A stretch of 64,000 bases of DNA, taken from Myroides fluvii (GTDB lineage Bacteria > Bacteroidota > Bacteroidia > Flavobacteriales > Flavobacteriaceae). The position numbers and the translations under genes are program-made. Shown in pieces: positions 34,985-43,798 of this stretch. The notes beneath the pieces are model-generated. The model was not told where the DNA came from. It did not search any database and saw only the letters and a list, made by a program, of their open reading frames with translations. The stretch is taken from positions 578,501 through 642,500 of the forward strand of contig NZ_CP039934.1 in assembly GCF_009792295.1 (NCBI RefSeq). The letters are read 5' to 3'. How positions within the stretch are numbered: the stretch's first letter is position 1; the number at the start of each line of letters is the position of its first letter.

Positions 34985-35845
34985 TTAAACATTAACTTCA
35001 TTATTAAATATAGTAATAAATGGTTTGGAAAAAGTACTTTTTCCAAACCATTTGTTTTCAAATTCAACTGGCGTCATTTTAGCTATTGAATTATGAGGTC
35101 TGGTATTATTATAGTGGTTGACTGCTTTTTTAATTAATCTTTTGAGTTCACAGAAGTTTTTAGGTTTCCAATATTCTAAATAATCATTTTTAATGGTTCT
35201 ATTAATACGTTCAGCATAGGCATTATCTTGTGCAGAAGAGCCATACTAATATTTATTCCTTTGTTTTTAAGCAACTGAACATATCCCTTATAAGTATATT
35301 GACTTCCTCTGTCCGAATGATGGATCAAAGGAGGAGTATTGTTTTTAAAAGCCATGTTTAAGGCTTTTATATTGGCTTGTGCTCTCATATTATCAGAGAT
35401 GTGATAACCTACAATTTTCTTTGTATAAACATCTATAATAAAGACAGCATAATAAAAAGTTTCTCCTATTCTGATATAAGTTATATCTGATTGCCATATG
35501 GTTGAAGGAGCATTTACCTGCATGCCTTTAATTAAATTTGGATAGTGTATAGTAGAAGCTACTGTAGTTTTGATATAATTCTTGCGTTTGTGCAAACGAT
35601 ACCCTAAGCTCATAAAAATCTCTATAAACTTATCTCTACCTAAAAAACTGGGTTTTAAAGTATAGTACATCTTCTCAACCCCACAACCAGGATGTTCGCC
35701 TCGTAAATCATCCACCTCTAATACAAGTTTAGATACTTCTGTATCAAAAACAACTTGTTTCTTAGCATATTGATTTACGGCTTGTTTACTAATTCCAATA
35801 GTCCGATATAAACTATTTAAAGAATAGCTTATTTGTTCCTTTTCT
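34985..35845 (-). pseudogene. IS3-family transposase orfB, frameshifted
   Basis: The rve/DDE domain is present: IWQSDITYIR and LIHHSDRGSQY give the two Asp. Near 35243 the frame breaks (TATGGCTCTTCTGCACAAG); the next frame continues SAQDNAYAERINRTIKNDYLEYWKPK, with the catalytic Glu, to a stop at 34985. So the Glu is cut off from the two Asp. The upstream part enters by a -1 frameshift from orfA at an AAAAG run, usual for this family. Either a sequencing error or a dead transposase. Confidence 0.8.
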
Positions 35846-36227
35846 TGGCGGAACCAGTTGATTGTGGGGTGTTTGAGTTTTTTAATATGTCATAATCTAA
35901 CTCTTCACTAGCGATTTCTATAAGTTTAGAATAGAAATCTACCTGAATTTGTTTCTGACCAACCATGCGCTCTAGTTCTTTAACCTTAGCTTCTAGCTCT
36001 TTTACTTTGTTTGTGTTACTTGCTTTCATCTCTACAATTCTTTGTCCTGGTTCATTAAAGATAGAAAATTTATAAATCCATCGGTAAATTGCAGAGTTAG
36101 GAATTTTGTATAAACGACTTATTTGAAGGACACTATAGGTCCCTTTTTCAAATAAACTAACAATCTCGCGTTTGAATTCTTCAGAATAAACACGACTCTT
36201 TTGAATTTTTTTAACGTTTACTTTCAT
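35829..36227 (-). CDS. IS3-family transposase orfA (helix-turn-helix protein)
   Basis: 132 residues. VYSEEFKREIVSLFEKGTYSVLQISRLYKIPNSAIYRWIYKF is the helix-turn-helix; a leucine-zipper-like coiled coil (VKELEAKVKELERMV) follows. It binds the IS ends. The end of the gene carries the AGAAAAGG sequence where -1 slippage would give the OrfAB fusion. Confidence 0.88.
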   Translation of the reverse strand: MKVNVKKIQKSRVYSEEFKREIVSLFEKGTYSVLQISRLYKIPNSAIYRWIYKFSIFNEPGQRIVEMKASNTNKVKELEAKVKELERMVGQKQIQVDFYSKLIEIASEELDYDILKNSNTPQSTGSAKKRNK

Positions 36228-36272
36228 AGGAAAATTGACTTTTTTATGGTCAACCTATATCAGAGACGTACA

Positions 36273-36316
36273 GATGGTGAGAGGGTGAGGTGGTGAGGTG
36301 GTGAGAGGGTGAGAGC
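36273..36316. repeat. 8-bp G-rich microsatellite, right remnant
   Basis: Five to six further copies of GAGAGGGT/GAGGTGGT continue directly after the IS, showing the element landed inside one array. Confidence 0.8.
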
Positions 36317-36346
36317 TGAGAAATTCTCATCCTTCACCATCCCTCC

Positions 36347-36382
36347 ATAAAAAAAGACATCCCTCGAGATGTCTTTTTTTAT
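36347..36382 (-). terminator. Terminator of the phytase operon
   Basis: A perfect 15-bp stem with AAAGACATC/GATGTCTTT core and T7 on the - strand, 11 bases beyond the phytase stop. Confidence 0.7.
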
Positions 36383-36392
36383 GGTAAAATCT

Positions 36393-37460
36393 TTATTTTT
36401 TCGTTTGATCAATTTTTTCTTGAATCATTGCCCAATCGTAATAATGAAATACTTTGCCGTTGCTCATCATCACTAACATGCCTTTTGGAAATCGAGGATC
36501 CAATCCTTGAGCGGTAATTTCCAATCCATCACATTCAATGGCAGCCACGGGAATAGTGGTAATTAACTGATGTTGATGTGGTTGATTGGCTTCTCCTTCT
36601 CTTGGGTAGATCAGAATGGAATTATCTTGTTGATTGGACACCACCAAATAACCAGTTAACGCATCTTTTTTATAGATGGCGATTCCTTCGTGATCGCGTT
36701 TCGCATCCGATTGCGCAAAGAAGGCCAACTCTTGATCTCCCTTTGTTGGATCAGCGTGATATTTACGCACTCCTGCTCCCTCATCGGAATAGTACACATA
36801 CCCCAATTCTTGGTCGACAGCAATCGCTTCAATTTCTTTCTTTCCGCTATAAGCACCAAATTTTCTCACCAACTGCAACTCTACCTTTCCATCCGCACGA
36901 GTTTGATAAGCATATTGTTCTAAATACCCCTCAGCAGGTCCGTTTTTTCGTCCTACAATGGCATAAAATACTTTTGTCTCTCCTTCTCCTCCTTCATAAA
37001 GGGCAATTCCCATCGGTTCGTTATATCCTTCCGTTGTCTCCCCTTCAAACACCTTCAATCCCCCTTCGTCAATTGGCGTTAATTCAGGTAATCTAAATAT
37101 TCGGATAGCATTTGCATTGCGCTCGGTTACTATGGCAATATCGATTAATTCATTTTGATATGGGAAATCATAGGCGATATCCACGTTATTTGGACGTGCC
37201 ATATCGGTGTATTTACGCACAATCTTCCCTTGTAAATCATAAGCATAGAGTCCACCGCCATTTTCTTTATCTGTTCCAATAACCAAACTTTTGGATTGAT
37301 CGATTTTGTTAATCCAAATGGCGGGATCATCGGTATCAAAAACCGTTTGTTCTGTTACAACCCCTGGTTGAATGGCATCTGGAGCTACTGGAGCTAATTT
37401 ATCTTTACAGCTTGTTAGCAATGCCAAGCTAAGTAAGAAGTATATTGTTTTATTTTTCAT
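36393..37460 (-). CDS. Beta-propeller phytase (3-phytase)
   Basis: 355 residues. Lipoprotein signal (LALLTSC, Cys18). The propeller begins DTDDPAIWIN and contains VIGTDKENGGGLYAYDLQGK, RPNNVDI and GYVYYSDEGAGVRKY, with the acidic residues that bind calcium in this family. It removes phosphate from phytate outside the cell or on its surface. Its ATG overlaps the phosphatase stop (TAATG), so the two are translationally coupled. Confidence 0.92.
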   Translation of the reverse strand: MKNKTIYFLLSLALLTSCKDKLAPVAPDAIQPGVVTEQTVFDTDDPAIWINKIDQSKSLVIGTDKENGGGLYAYDLQGKIVRKYTDMARPNNVDIAYDFPYQNELIDIAIVTERNANAIRIFRLPELTPIDEGGLKVFEGETTEGYNEPMGIALYEGGEGETKVFYAIVGRKNGPAEGYLEQYAYQTRADGKVELQLVRKFGAYSGKKEIEAIAVDQELGYVYYSDEGAGVRKYHADPTKGDQELAFFAQSDAKRDHEGIAIYKKDALTGYLVVSNQQDNSILIYPREGEANQPHQHQLITTIPVAAIECDGLEITAQGLDPRFPKGMLVMMSNGKVFHYYDWAMIQEKIDQTKK

Positions 37461-38458
37461 TATTTTTTCTTTTGAATGGCATGGGTATAAATAACTTCTC
37501 CATTTTCTTTATTTGCTTTTACCACCTGCACTGTCAAGGTATTATTCAGAATTGAAAAGGTCATAAACCCCGGTTCAGCTGCTGTAAAAATCGTGTGCTC
37601 CATGGTTCCTGTTGGGCGAACTTCACTCGCTGCACCCGATAAGAATTGGGTCGTATATCTATTCTTGGGTTTGATGATTTGCAGATCGTGTTCATGTCCA
37701 CAGATATATGCATCTACTTGATGGCGATCAAAGAAATCGGCAAATTGCTGCTCGAATCCTTGGGTATCTTTATTGACTTTTCGCTTTCCTCCGCTGTACA
37801 TCGGATGGTGTCCTACCACAATTTTCCATTGGATATCTTCCCCTGCTTGTCCCAGTGTTTCTTCCAACCACTGCAGCTGCTTGGCTGTATCTTGTTCTTT
37901 TAAATCTCCGTATTTGGCACTTTTTCGGTAATTATCAATAAACGGATTGGTATCCATTACCACCAACAACAGTTTTTTTCCATTGTCCAATTTAAACGTT
38001 TTACTGTAATAGCGGTCTGGCATATTCCAACGTCTGCTGATTTTAGAATAATCCACTTGTGCTTGTACGTTCCCCAAATAATCGTGATTTCCCAAAGCAA
38101 CATACCAATCGGCATAGAGTGACGGATTGGTATACACTTGTTCAAAAGAAGATGTCCAATGATAATCCTGTGTACTCGCTACGCCATTGGGATAGAAATT
38201 ATCCCCAACCGAAACGACAAATTCTCCATCAAGTACCACCATAGCGTTGCCCATCTCTCGGGCTACTTCTTTTTGATAATAATCCCCTACACGTCCAAAA
38301 TCCCCTAAAACTAAGAAATTAAAACTGTCTTCTTGGTATTGTAAACTCGGGATATTTTGTCCAGAATAGCCTGTGCTCTTTTCGTATTCAAAAGGCGTTT
38401 GTGCCTGGGCTAACCCCGTGAAACTAAGTAAAAATAAAGTATATAGTATGTTCTTCAT
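37460..38458 (-). CDS. Purple acid phosphatase-like metallophosphoesterase
   Basis: 332 residues from the ATG at 38458, with a signal peptide ending at GLAQAQ. Metal-site motifs are in order: LVLGDFGR (GDxGR), VSVGDNFYPNG (GDxxY), LGNHDY (GNHD), VVGHHPMYSGG and CGHEHDLQ (GHxH). It resembles tartrate-resistant acid phosphatases. Paired with phytase and a TonB receptor, it likely finishes phosphate release from organic phosphate. Confidence 0.9.
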   Translation of the reverse strand: MKNILYTLFLLSFTGLAQAQTPFEYEKSTGYSGQNIPSLQYQEDSFNFLVLGDFGRVGDYYQKEVAREMGNAMVVLDGEFVVSVGDNFYPNGVASTQDYHWTSSFEQVYTNPSLYADWYVALGNHDYLGNVQAQVDYSKISRRWNMPDRYYSKTFKLDNGKKLLLVVMDTNPFIDNYRKSAKYGDLKEQDTAKQLQWLEETLGQAGEDIQWKIVVGHHPMYSGGKRKVNKDTQGFEQQFADFFDRHQVDAYICGHEHDLQIIKPKNRYTTQFLSGAASEVRPTGTMEHTIFTAAEPGFMTFSILNNTLTVQVVKANKENGEVIYTHAIQKKK

Positions 38459-38474
38459 CTGTTGTGTATGAAAA

Positions 38475-38510
38475 AAAATTACAGCCAATAGAACTATTCG
38501 CTGTAATTTT
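38475..38510 (-). terminator. Stem-loop between the TonB receptor and the phosphatase
   Basis: AAAATTACAGC pairs perfectly with GCTGTAATTTT (11 bp), followed by T on the - strand. It may give partial termination, so the enzymes are made less than the receptor. Confidence 0.5.
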
Positions 38511-38527
38511 CTTGTGTATGGTTTATT

Positions 38528-41368
38528 TTATAAATCAAATTTTAGTCCCAACGTAAACTTCGGTTGGTAGTATTCCATTTGTTTTACGCGGTTACTCACC
38601 CCTTGGTAATAGCGCAACGGTTGATTCGTTAAGTTATTCGCTTCAGCAAATACGCGTAAATACGAAGTGATTTTATAAGAGGCATTGGCATCTAAAAACA
38701 ATTGTTTGTCGTAGTAACTATCTTCAAAACTGTTTCCTCCTAAAGCATCTAAGTAATCCGAAGCATAGTTTAAGGAAATACGCGCAGAGAAGCGTTCATT
38801 TTCCCAAGATAAAGATCCGTTAAACATATGAGGAGCTGACCCTGGTAATTCCATATTTTTTCTAACTTCTCCATCCGCATTGGTAATTCCCTTTGCCTCT
38901 GAATGGGTGTAGGTATAGTTTACATAAATACCCAATCCCTTAAAGAATTTCCCTGGAATAAAATCCAATTGTCTCTGAAACGCAACCTCAACTCCAAATA
39001 AGTTCACTTGATCTCCATTGCGCTGTTGCATAAACTTCCAGTTATCCCCTGCTTTAATTGGGTTTACTTGGTCTGGGAAAGCCGCATTGAAATTATCCTG
39101 GTTGAATGAATCTGAACGATAGGTGTAAATAAAGTCATTTAAATTTTTGTAGAACACTCCTGCAGAAAACATCCCTACCGATTGGAAGTATTTTTCTGCC
39201 ATTAAGTCAAAGTTATACGCATAGGTCGCTTTCAAATCAGGATTACCTGCTGCAAGAGCATTATCTTGAGAGACTACACTGATATACGGAGCTAAAGCGT
39301 AATAATCGGGTCTTGCTAAAGCCGTTGTAAAAGCTGCTCTATAGATCCAATCGGTATCCGTTTGATATTTAAACGTCAAACTCGGCATTACATTGGTATA
39401 GCTGTTGGTATTGTTTACCTCTCCAACTAAATCACTCTCATCCACAATGTGATTTCCGGTATAATCAATACTCGTATGCTCTACACGAGCTCCAACAATC
39501 ATGGATAAGTTTTCATTGAAATCTTGATCCCAACGGATATATCCTGCGTAAATTTTTTCTTTGGCTTTGTAATTCAACGCCAGGTATTCTTCTGGTTTGG
39601 CTTCTTTTTCAAATAAAGTAGCCTTGTTGAGATCCAATCCTCCTAAGTATTCTTTAGAAGCAAAATATCCAGGAACGTATTTACTTCCTGGCTGAAAGTC
39701 TTTTCCGTCGTAGAAGTTGTTTGGAACCTCAGCTAACTTACCGATTGCATTGGGAGCAATAGGTGTATATTCATAGAACATATTATCGCGTTTCTTGTCT
39801 TTTAGACGCAAACGTCCTCCAAAGCGCAAACGCCCTTTTTGATCTTCAATTACGGAGAAAGGAATTCTAAAATTCAATTTAGCCCCAAACTCACTGTCTT
39901 TGGTAAAGTTGTGGTTTTCCGTTAATTTTCTAAAGCTAAAGTTTTCGGGTGTATCTTTTGCAGCCGTGATTAAAGGAAAATCGCCATTGGACAAATCTTC
40001 TATCATCGCTACTTTCTTGTTTTGAAAATCCAAATAACGCTCACCTGGTCTATCTTCTGAAGCACGCGCATAGTTTACCGACCAATCCATATCCAAATTA
40101 CTCGACCATAAATGCTCACCACTTAAGGCGTAATTTTGTACGCGTTGATCTTCTAAACGCGTATTCTTATTGCGGTTATTGTCGATTCCTCCTTTTGTTT
40201 CTCTGCGGATATCTCCTTTATACCCTGTGATATTGTTCTCTGCATCATATTCAGGCGTAATCCCTCTATAACGCACGCGGTAACGATTTTCTCTGTCATC
40301 TCTCCAGTTGTACATCGCACTGGCATAAATCGTATGGTTGTCATTGATTTTATAGTCAAAAGCTCCTGAGAAACTGCGGCGTACACGTTGTACATCATAT
40401 TTTCTAATGTCATATTCACTGATATACACATTGCCGTGATCATCTTGATCCCATACCCCTTCTACGTTGTCAGAACCAAAGTTATTGCTGTTGTACGATC
40501 CACTTAAAATCATCCCAAATTTAGAATCCAAGAAGCGGTTTCCATACACAAAACTTCCGATGTAATTCCCTTTCTCTCGAATGGGGTTGTATCCTCCCGC
40601 CACGGTTGCTGAAATACGCTCTCCATAAGGCGAAGCGCGAGTAATCAAATCAACCGATCCTCCAATCGCATCCGCATCCATATCTGGGGTTAAGGTTTTA
40701 TTTACTTCAATAGACGAAATCATGTCCGAAGGAATTAAATCCATCTGTACATTTCGATTGTCTCCTTCTGCAGAAGGAATGCGGTCACCATTTAAAGTGA
40801 CAGAGTTTAAGCTTGAAGCCAATCCTCTAATTACAATATTACGTGCCTCTCCTTGGTCGTTTTGCATCGTAATTCCCGGTACGCGTTTTAACGCATCCCC
40901 TACGTTAGAATCGGGAAAACGCCCCACTTGATCCGCCGAAATTACGTTGGTTACATTGGCGTTGTTCTTTTGTTGATTTAACGCCTTGGCTTGTCCTTTT
41001 AGACGATCTCCTATAATAACGATCCCCTCTAAGGTTTGAATATCGGTAGATAAACTGAGGTTGATTACTGTATTTTGTCCTGCCGTCACTTCTACCTCTT
41101 GTTCGATAGGAGCATATCCGATATAACTAACAGATAAGGTATAGTGTCCCACAGGTATATTTAAAAACTCATAATAACCATTGGTATTGCTAATAGTATA
41201 TTGTTTTCCGTTATTTAATAGTACGGCTGCTCCTGGAAGCGAGCTTTTATCTGTTGCATCAATCACGCGTCCGGATACAATACCATGTTTTTTATCCGCA
41301 TTTTGCGCTTGTAAGGTCCACGCCAAACAAAGGGTAAAAAAGAATAAGAAGTACTTTACTTTCATCAT
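38528..41368 (-). CDS. TonB-dependent outer membrane receptor
   Basis: 946 residues. Signal peptide, then a CarboxypepD-regulatory-like domain (GIVSGRVIDATDKSSLPGAAVLLNN), a plug domain (VGRFPDSNVGDALKRVPGITMQNDQGEARNIVIRGL type) and a 22-strand barrel ending in FDL with the aromatic terminal strand. It imports a ligand across the outer membrane; with the downstream phosphatase and phytase, phytate or its products are the likely cargo. TonB box not identified with certainty. Confidence 0.92.
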   Translation of the reverse strand: MMKVKYFLFFFTLCLAWTLQAQNADKKHGIVSGRVIDATDKSSLPGAAVLLNNGKQYTISNTNGYYEFLNIPVGHYTLSVSYIGYAPIEQEVEVTAGQNTVINLSLSTDIQTLEGIVIIGDRLKGQAKALNQQKNNANVTNVISADQVGRFPDSNVGDALKRVPGITMQNDQGEARNIVIRGLASSLNSVTLNGDRIPSAEGDNRNVQMDLIPSDMISSIEVNKTLTPDMDADAIGGSVDLITRASPYGERISATVAGGYNPIREKGNYIGSFVYGNRFLDSKFGMILSGSYNSNNFGSDNVEGVWDQDDHGNVYISEYDIRKYDVQRVRRSFSGAFDYKINDNHTIYASAMYNWRDDRENRYRVRYRGITPEYDAENNITGYKGDIRRETKGGIDNNRNKNTRLEDQRVQNYALSGEHLWSSNLDMDWSVNYARASEDRPGERYLDFQNKKVAMIEDLSNGDFPLITAAKDTPENFSFRKLTENHNFTKDSEFGAKLNFRIPFSVIEDQKGRLRFGGRLRLKDKKRDNMFYEYTPIAPNAIGKLAEVPNNFYDGKDFQPGSKYVPGYFASKEYLGGLDLNKATLFEKEAKPEEYLALNYKAKEKIYAGYIRWDQDFNENLSMIVGARVEHTSIDYTGNHIVDESDLVGEVNNTNSYTNVMPSLTFKYQTDTDWIYRAAFTTALARPDYYALAPYISVVSQDNALAAGNPDLKATYAYNFDLMAEKYFQSVGMFSAGVFYKNLNDFIYTYRSDSFNQDNFNAAFPDQVNPIKAGDNWKFMQQRNGDQVNLFGVEVAFQRQLDFIPGKFFKGLGIYVNYTYTHSEAKGITNADGEVRKNMELPGSAPHMFNGSLSWENERFSARISLNYASDYLDALGGNSFEDSYYDKQLFLDANASYKITSYLRVFAEANNLTNQPLRYYQGVSNRVKQMEYYQPKFTLGLKFDL

Positions 41369-41390
41369 AATAACATTGAATAGTTTTAGA

Positions 41391-41398
41391 CAAACTTA
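41391..41398 (-). promoter_or_regulatory. TonB receptor operon promoter -7 element
   Basis: TAAGTTTG on the - strand matches TAnnTTTG exactly, 22 bases before the start. No recognisable phosphate-starvation box was seen. Confidence 0.4.
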
Positions 41399-41510
41399 GT
41401 CCTCCCCCTATGAAAAGGTGTTTCGATATCGTTATGATTGTGTTTCGGTTTTGCTTGTTGTGTTAAGTAATAGGTTGTCTTTTTAAGGGAATGTTATTGG
41501 TGGTATTGGA

Positions 41511-41584
41511 GAGAGGAAAGAGGAAAGAGGAAAGAGGAAAGAGGAAAGAGGAAAGAGGAAAGAGGAAAGAGGAAAGAGGAAAAG
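41511..41584. repeat. 7-bp purine microsatellite (GAGGAAA)n
   Basis: About ten tandem copies of GAGGAAA, purine-only on the + strand. Such mirror-symmetric purine tracts can form triplex DNA and change length by slippage. Confidence 0.85.
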
Positions 41585-41634
41585 GGTAAATTCTCTAATC
41601 TAATAATATTCTGTCTTCAATCAACAATCTTCGT

Positions 41635-41835
41635 TATGAGAAAGAAAAAATCGGAGCGTAGTGAAAATCGGAGCGTAGCGTAGATTCATCGAACACCAAA
41701 ACCAAATCGTAACGCAGTGGAGATTCATCGAATACCAAAACAAAACATAAACCTAATGAGATAATATAAACCTTGTGAGATATATTCATCGAACACCAAA
41801 ATAAATATTAACCAATGAGATAGAGAAGAAATGAG
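41635..41835 (+). repeat. Dispersed repeat with GATTCATCGAAyACCAAAA blocks
   Basis: Three imperfect copies of a block built from CGTAGTGnAGATTCATCGAA, then yACCAAAA, then TAAACCTAATGAGATAA. A related copy lies in inverse orientation at 51130-51235. No reading frame runs through it. The remaining sequence from 41399 to 41969 shows no gene. Confidence 0.65.
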
Positions 41836-41921
41836 AGGTGGGTGGATTTTCGTTTAAAGATTAAATGCTCTTAAATCAGAAAAACTAAACCGTCAACTGT
41901 TAACTGTTCACCGTAAACAAA

Positions 41922-41953
41922 AAAGAGGCCATGCATCGCATGACCTCTTTTAT
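41922..41953 (-). terminator. Terminator of the small membrane protein gene
   Basis: AAAAGAGG pairs with CCTCTTTT and encloses a second stem CATGC/GCATG; T tail on the - strand. Confidence 0.55.
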
Positions 41954-41969
41954 TTCGTAAAATCAAATT

Positions 41970-42146
41970 CTACATTTGACTTTCTTCTAACTGCTGTTTT
42001 TTAGCTTTCTTCTCTTTTAATAACTCCATTGCGCCTCCAGTTGCCCAGTAGCAAGCGAAACCAATTAAGAATATCAAAAGCCAAAACGCCATTGTAATAA
42101 CGGTCATGGCAACGATGAAACCTAAATACTGTTGAAATTCAAACAT
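41970..42146 (-). CDS. Small membrane protein, 58 residues
   Basis: Starts MFEFQQYLGFIVAMTVITMA and ends KKQQLEESQM. One or two hydrophobic helices (residues 8-37) are followed by a Lys/Glu-rich tail. It has its own terminator and is convergent to nothing, divergent from fumC. No family recognised. Confidence 0.55.
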   Translation of the reverse strand: MFEFQQYLGFIVAMTVITMAFWLLIFLIGFACYWATGGAMELLKEKKAKKQQLEESQM

Positions 42147-42257
42147 TTTATTCCTGATTTTTTTTGTATACGTCCCAAATATACATCCTTTTCTCGATTT
42201 GACAATACCTCTTATTTTATTTTACCCCTTCTTTAGAATCAAACTAAATAATTCAGT

Positions 42258-42265
42258 ACCTTTAA
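42258..42265 (+). promoter_or_regulatory. Possible fumC promoter -7 element
   Basis: TACCTTTA, 7 of 8 to TAnnTTTG, 26 bases before the fumC start. Confidence 0.35.
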
Positions 42266-42290
42266 GGTAATTTTAAATACAAATCACAAC

Positions 42291-43682
42291 ATGGACTATA
42301 GAATAGAAAAAGACACAATTGGAGAAGTACAAGTACCCAAAGACAAATATTGGGGTGCACAAACAGAGCGTTCGAGAAACAACTTTAAGATTGGACCCGA
42401 AGCATCCATGCCTCATGAAATTATTGAGGCTTTTGCTTATTTAAAAAAGGCTGCTGCTTATGCCAATTTTGATTTAAACGTATTGAGTCAAGAGAAAAGA
42501 GATGCGATTGCACAAGTGTGTGATGAAATTATTGCGGGAAAATTAGACGATCAGTTTCCTTTGGTGATTTGGCAAACGGGTTCTGGTACACAATCCAATA
42601 TGAATGTCAATGAGGTGGTTGCTAATCGCGCGCAAGTACTAGCTGGTTTTGAGATTGGAGAAGGAGAACCGGTGTTGAAAGCCAATGACGATGTCAACAA
42701 ATCACAATCTTCGAATGACACCTACCCTACGGCTATGCATATTGCAGCATATAAAGCAGTAATTGAATCGACGATTCCTGGGGTTACTCAACTAAAAAAC
42801 ACCTTGGCTGCCAAAGCGAAGGAATACAAAGACGTAGTAAAAATTGGACGTACCCACTTAATGGATGCAACGCCGCTAACCTTAGGGCAAGAAATTTCGG
42901 GTTATGTCGCGCAATTGGAACATGGCTTAAAAGCACTACAAAATACGTTACCTCATTTGGCAGAATTGGCTTTGGGTGGAACAGCTGTAGGAACGGGATT
43001 AAATACGCCTGTTAACTATGATGTCGTAGTGGCTAAACACATTGCGGATTTTACAAACTTACCTTTTGTTACGGCTCCGAATAAATTTGAGGCTTTAGCC
43101 GCTCATGATGCTATTGTAGAAACGCATGGTGCGCTGAAGCAACTAGCGGTTTCCCTCTATAAAATTGCCAATGACATCCGCATGCTGGCTTCTGGACCTC
43201 GTTCGGGAATCGGTGAGATTATCATCCCTGCGAATGAACCTGGATCTTCTATTATGCCAGGAAAAGTAAATCCAACCCAATGTGAAGCATTAACGATGGT
43301 AGCGGCTCAAGTGCTAGGGAATGATGTAACGATTTCATTCAGCGGTACCCAAGGACAATATGAATTGAATGTATTCAAACCTGTCATGGCAGCTAATTTT
43401 ATTCAATCGGCAAAATTAATTGGGGATGCTTGTGTTTCTTTTGATGAGCATTGTGCACAGGGAATTGAACCTAACCACAAACGCATTCAAGAATTGGTAG
43501 ATAATTCGTTAATGCTCGTGACAGCTCTAAATACAAAAATCGGTTATTACAAAGCCGCTGAAATTGCGCAAACGGCTCACGCTAATGGTACAACCTTAAA
43601 AGAAGAAGCGGTTCGTTTGGGCTATGTAACGCCAGAAGATTTTGATCTTTGGGTAGATCCGAAGAAGATGATCGGGAATTAG
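42291..43682 (+). CDS. fumC: Class II fumarate hydratase
   Basis: 463 residues, the usual length. The fumarase/aspartase signature [15 protein letters not shown] is intact, with [13 protein letters not shown] and [16 protein letters not shown] segments. It interconverts fumarate and malate in the TCA cycle without an iron-sulfur cluster. Single-gene unit. Confidence 0.97.
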   Translation: MDYRIEKDTIGEVQVPKDKYWGAQTERSRNNFKIGPEASMPHEIIEAFAYLKKAAAYANFDLNVLSQEKRDAIAQVCDEIIAGKLDDQFPLVIWQTGSGTQSNMNVNEVVANRAQVLAGFEIGEGEPVLKANDDVNKSQSSNDTYPTAMHIAAYKAVIESTIPGVTQLKNTLAAKAKEYKDVVKIGRTHLMDATPLTLGQEISGYVAQLEHGLKALQNTLPHLAELALGGTAVGTGLNTPVNYDVVVAKHIADFTNLPFVTAPNKFEALAAHDAIVETHGALKQLAVSLYKIANDIRMLASGPRSGIGEIIIPANEPGSSIMPGKVNPTQCEALTMVAAQVLGNDVTISFSGTQGQYELNVFKPVMAANFIQSAKLIGDACVSFDEHCAQGIEPNHKRIQELVDNSLMLVTALNTKIGYYKAAEIAQTAHANGTTLKEEAVRLGYVTPEDFDLWVDPKKMIGN

Positions 43683-43722
43683 TTAACTGTTAACAGTTAA
43701 CGGTTTACTGTTAACTGTTGAA
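43682..43722. repeat. GTTAACTG palindromic repeats after fumC
   Basis: A perfect 20-bp palindrome (43682-43701) starts at the fumC stop codon and is followed by another GTTAACTGTT copy. Similar words occur at 41893-41915. Confidence 0.55.
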
Positions 43723-43756
43723 TTTTCTGTTATAAGAAATTATTTTAGTTAAAAAC

Positions 43757-43790
43757 AAAAAAGCAGTAGAAAAAAATCTACTGCTTTTTT
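43757..43790. terminator. Bidirectional terminator, fumC and Rhs cassette 1
   Basis: AAAAAAGCAGTAGA pairs with TCTACTGCTTTTTT, a perfect 14-bp stem. Close variants end the other two cassettes (46122-46157 and, degraded, 45322-45370). Confidence 0.65.
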
Positions 43791-43798
43791 TATTAAAT

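Larger units (their letters stand above)
34956..36272 (-). mobile_element. IS3-family insertion sequence, 1317 bp
   Basis: Ends are TGAACGTCCCT (34956) and, inverted, TGTACGTCTCT (36272), starting TG and ending CA as in IS3 elements; an inner GGTTGACC block is also inverted. The 3-bp repeat GAT flanks it on both sides (34953-34955 and 36273-36275). It carries orfA and a frameshifted orfB on the - strand and splits the 8-bp microsatellite. Confidence 0.88.

Noticed and set aside
34603..35067. 154-residue reading frame with SPSHPLTL repeats on the - strand
   Set aside because: The 8-bp repeat gives an 8-residue periodic frame in any phase; it runs into the IS end and has no credible start or homologue.
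36578..37096. 172-residue + strand reading frame inside the phytase gene
   Set aside because: Antisense shadow of a well-supported phytase.
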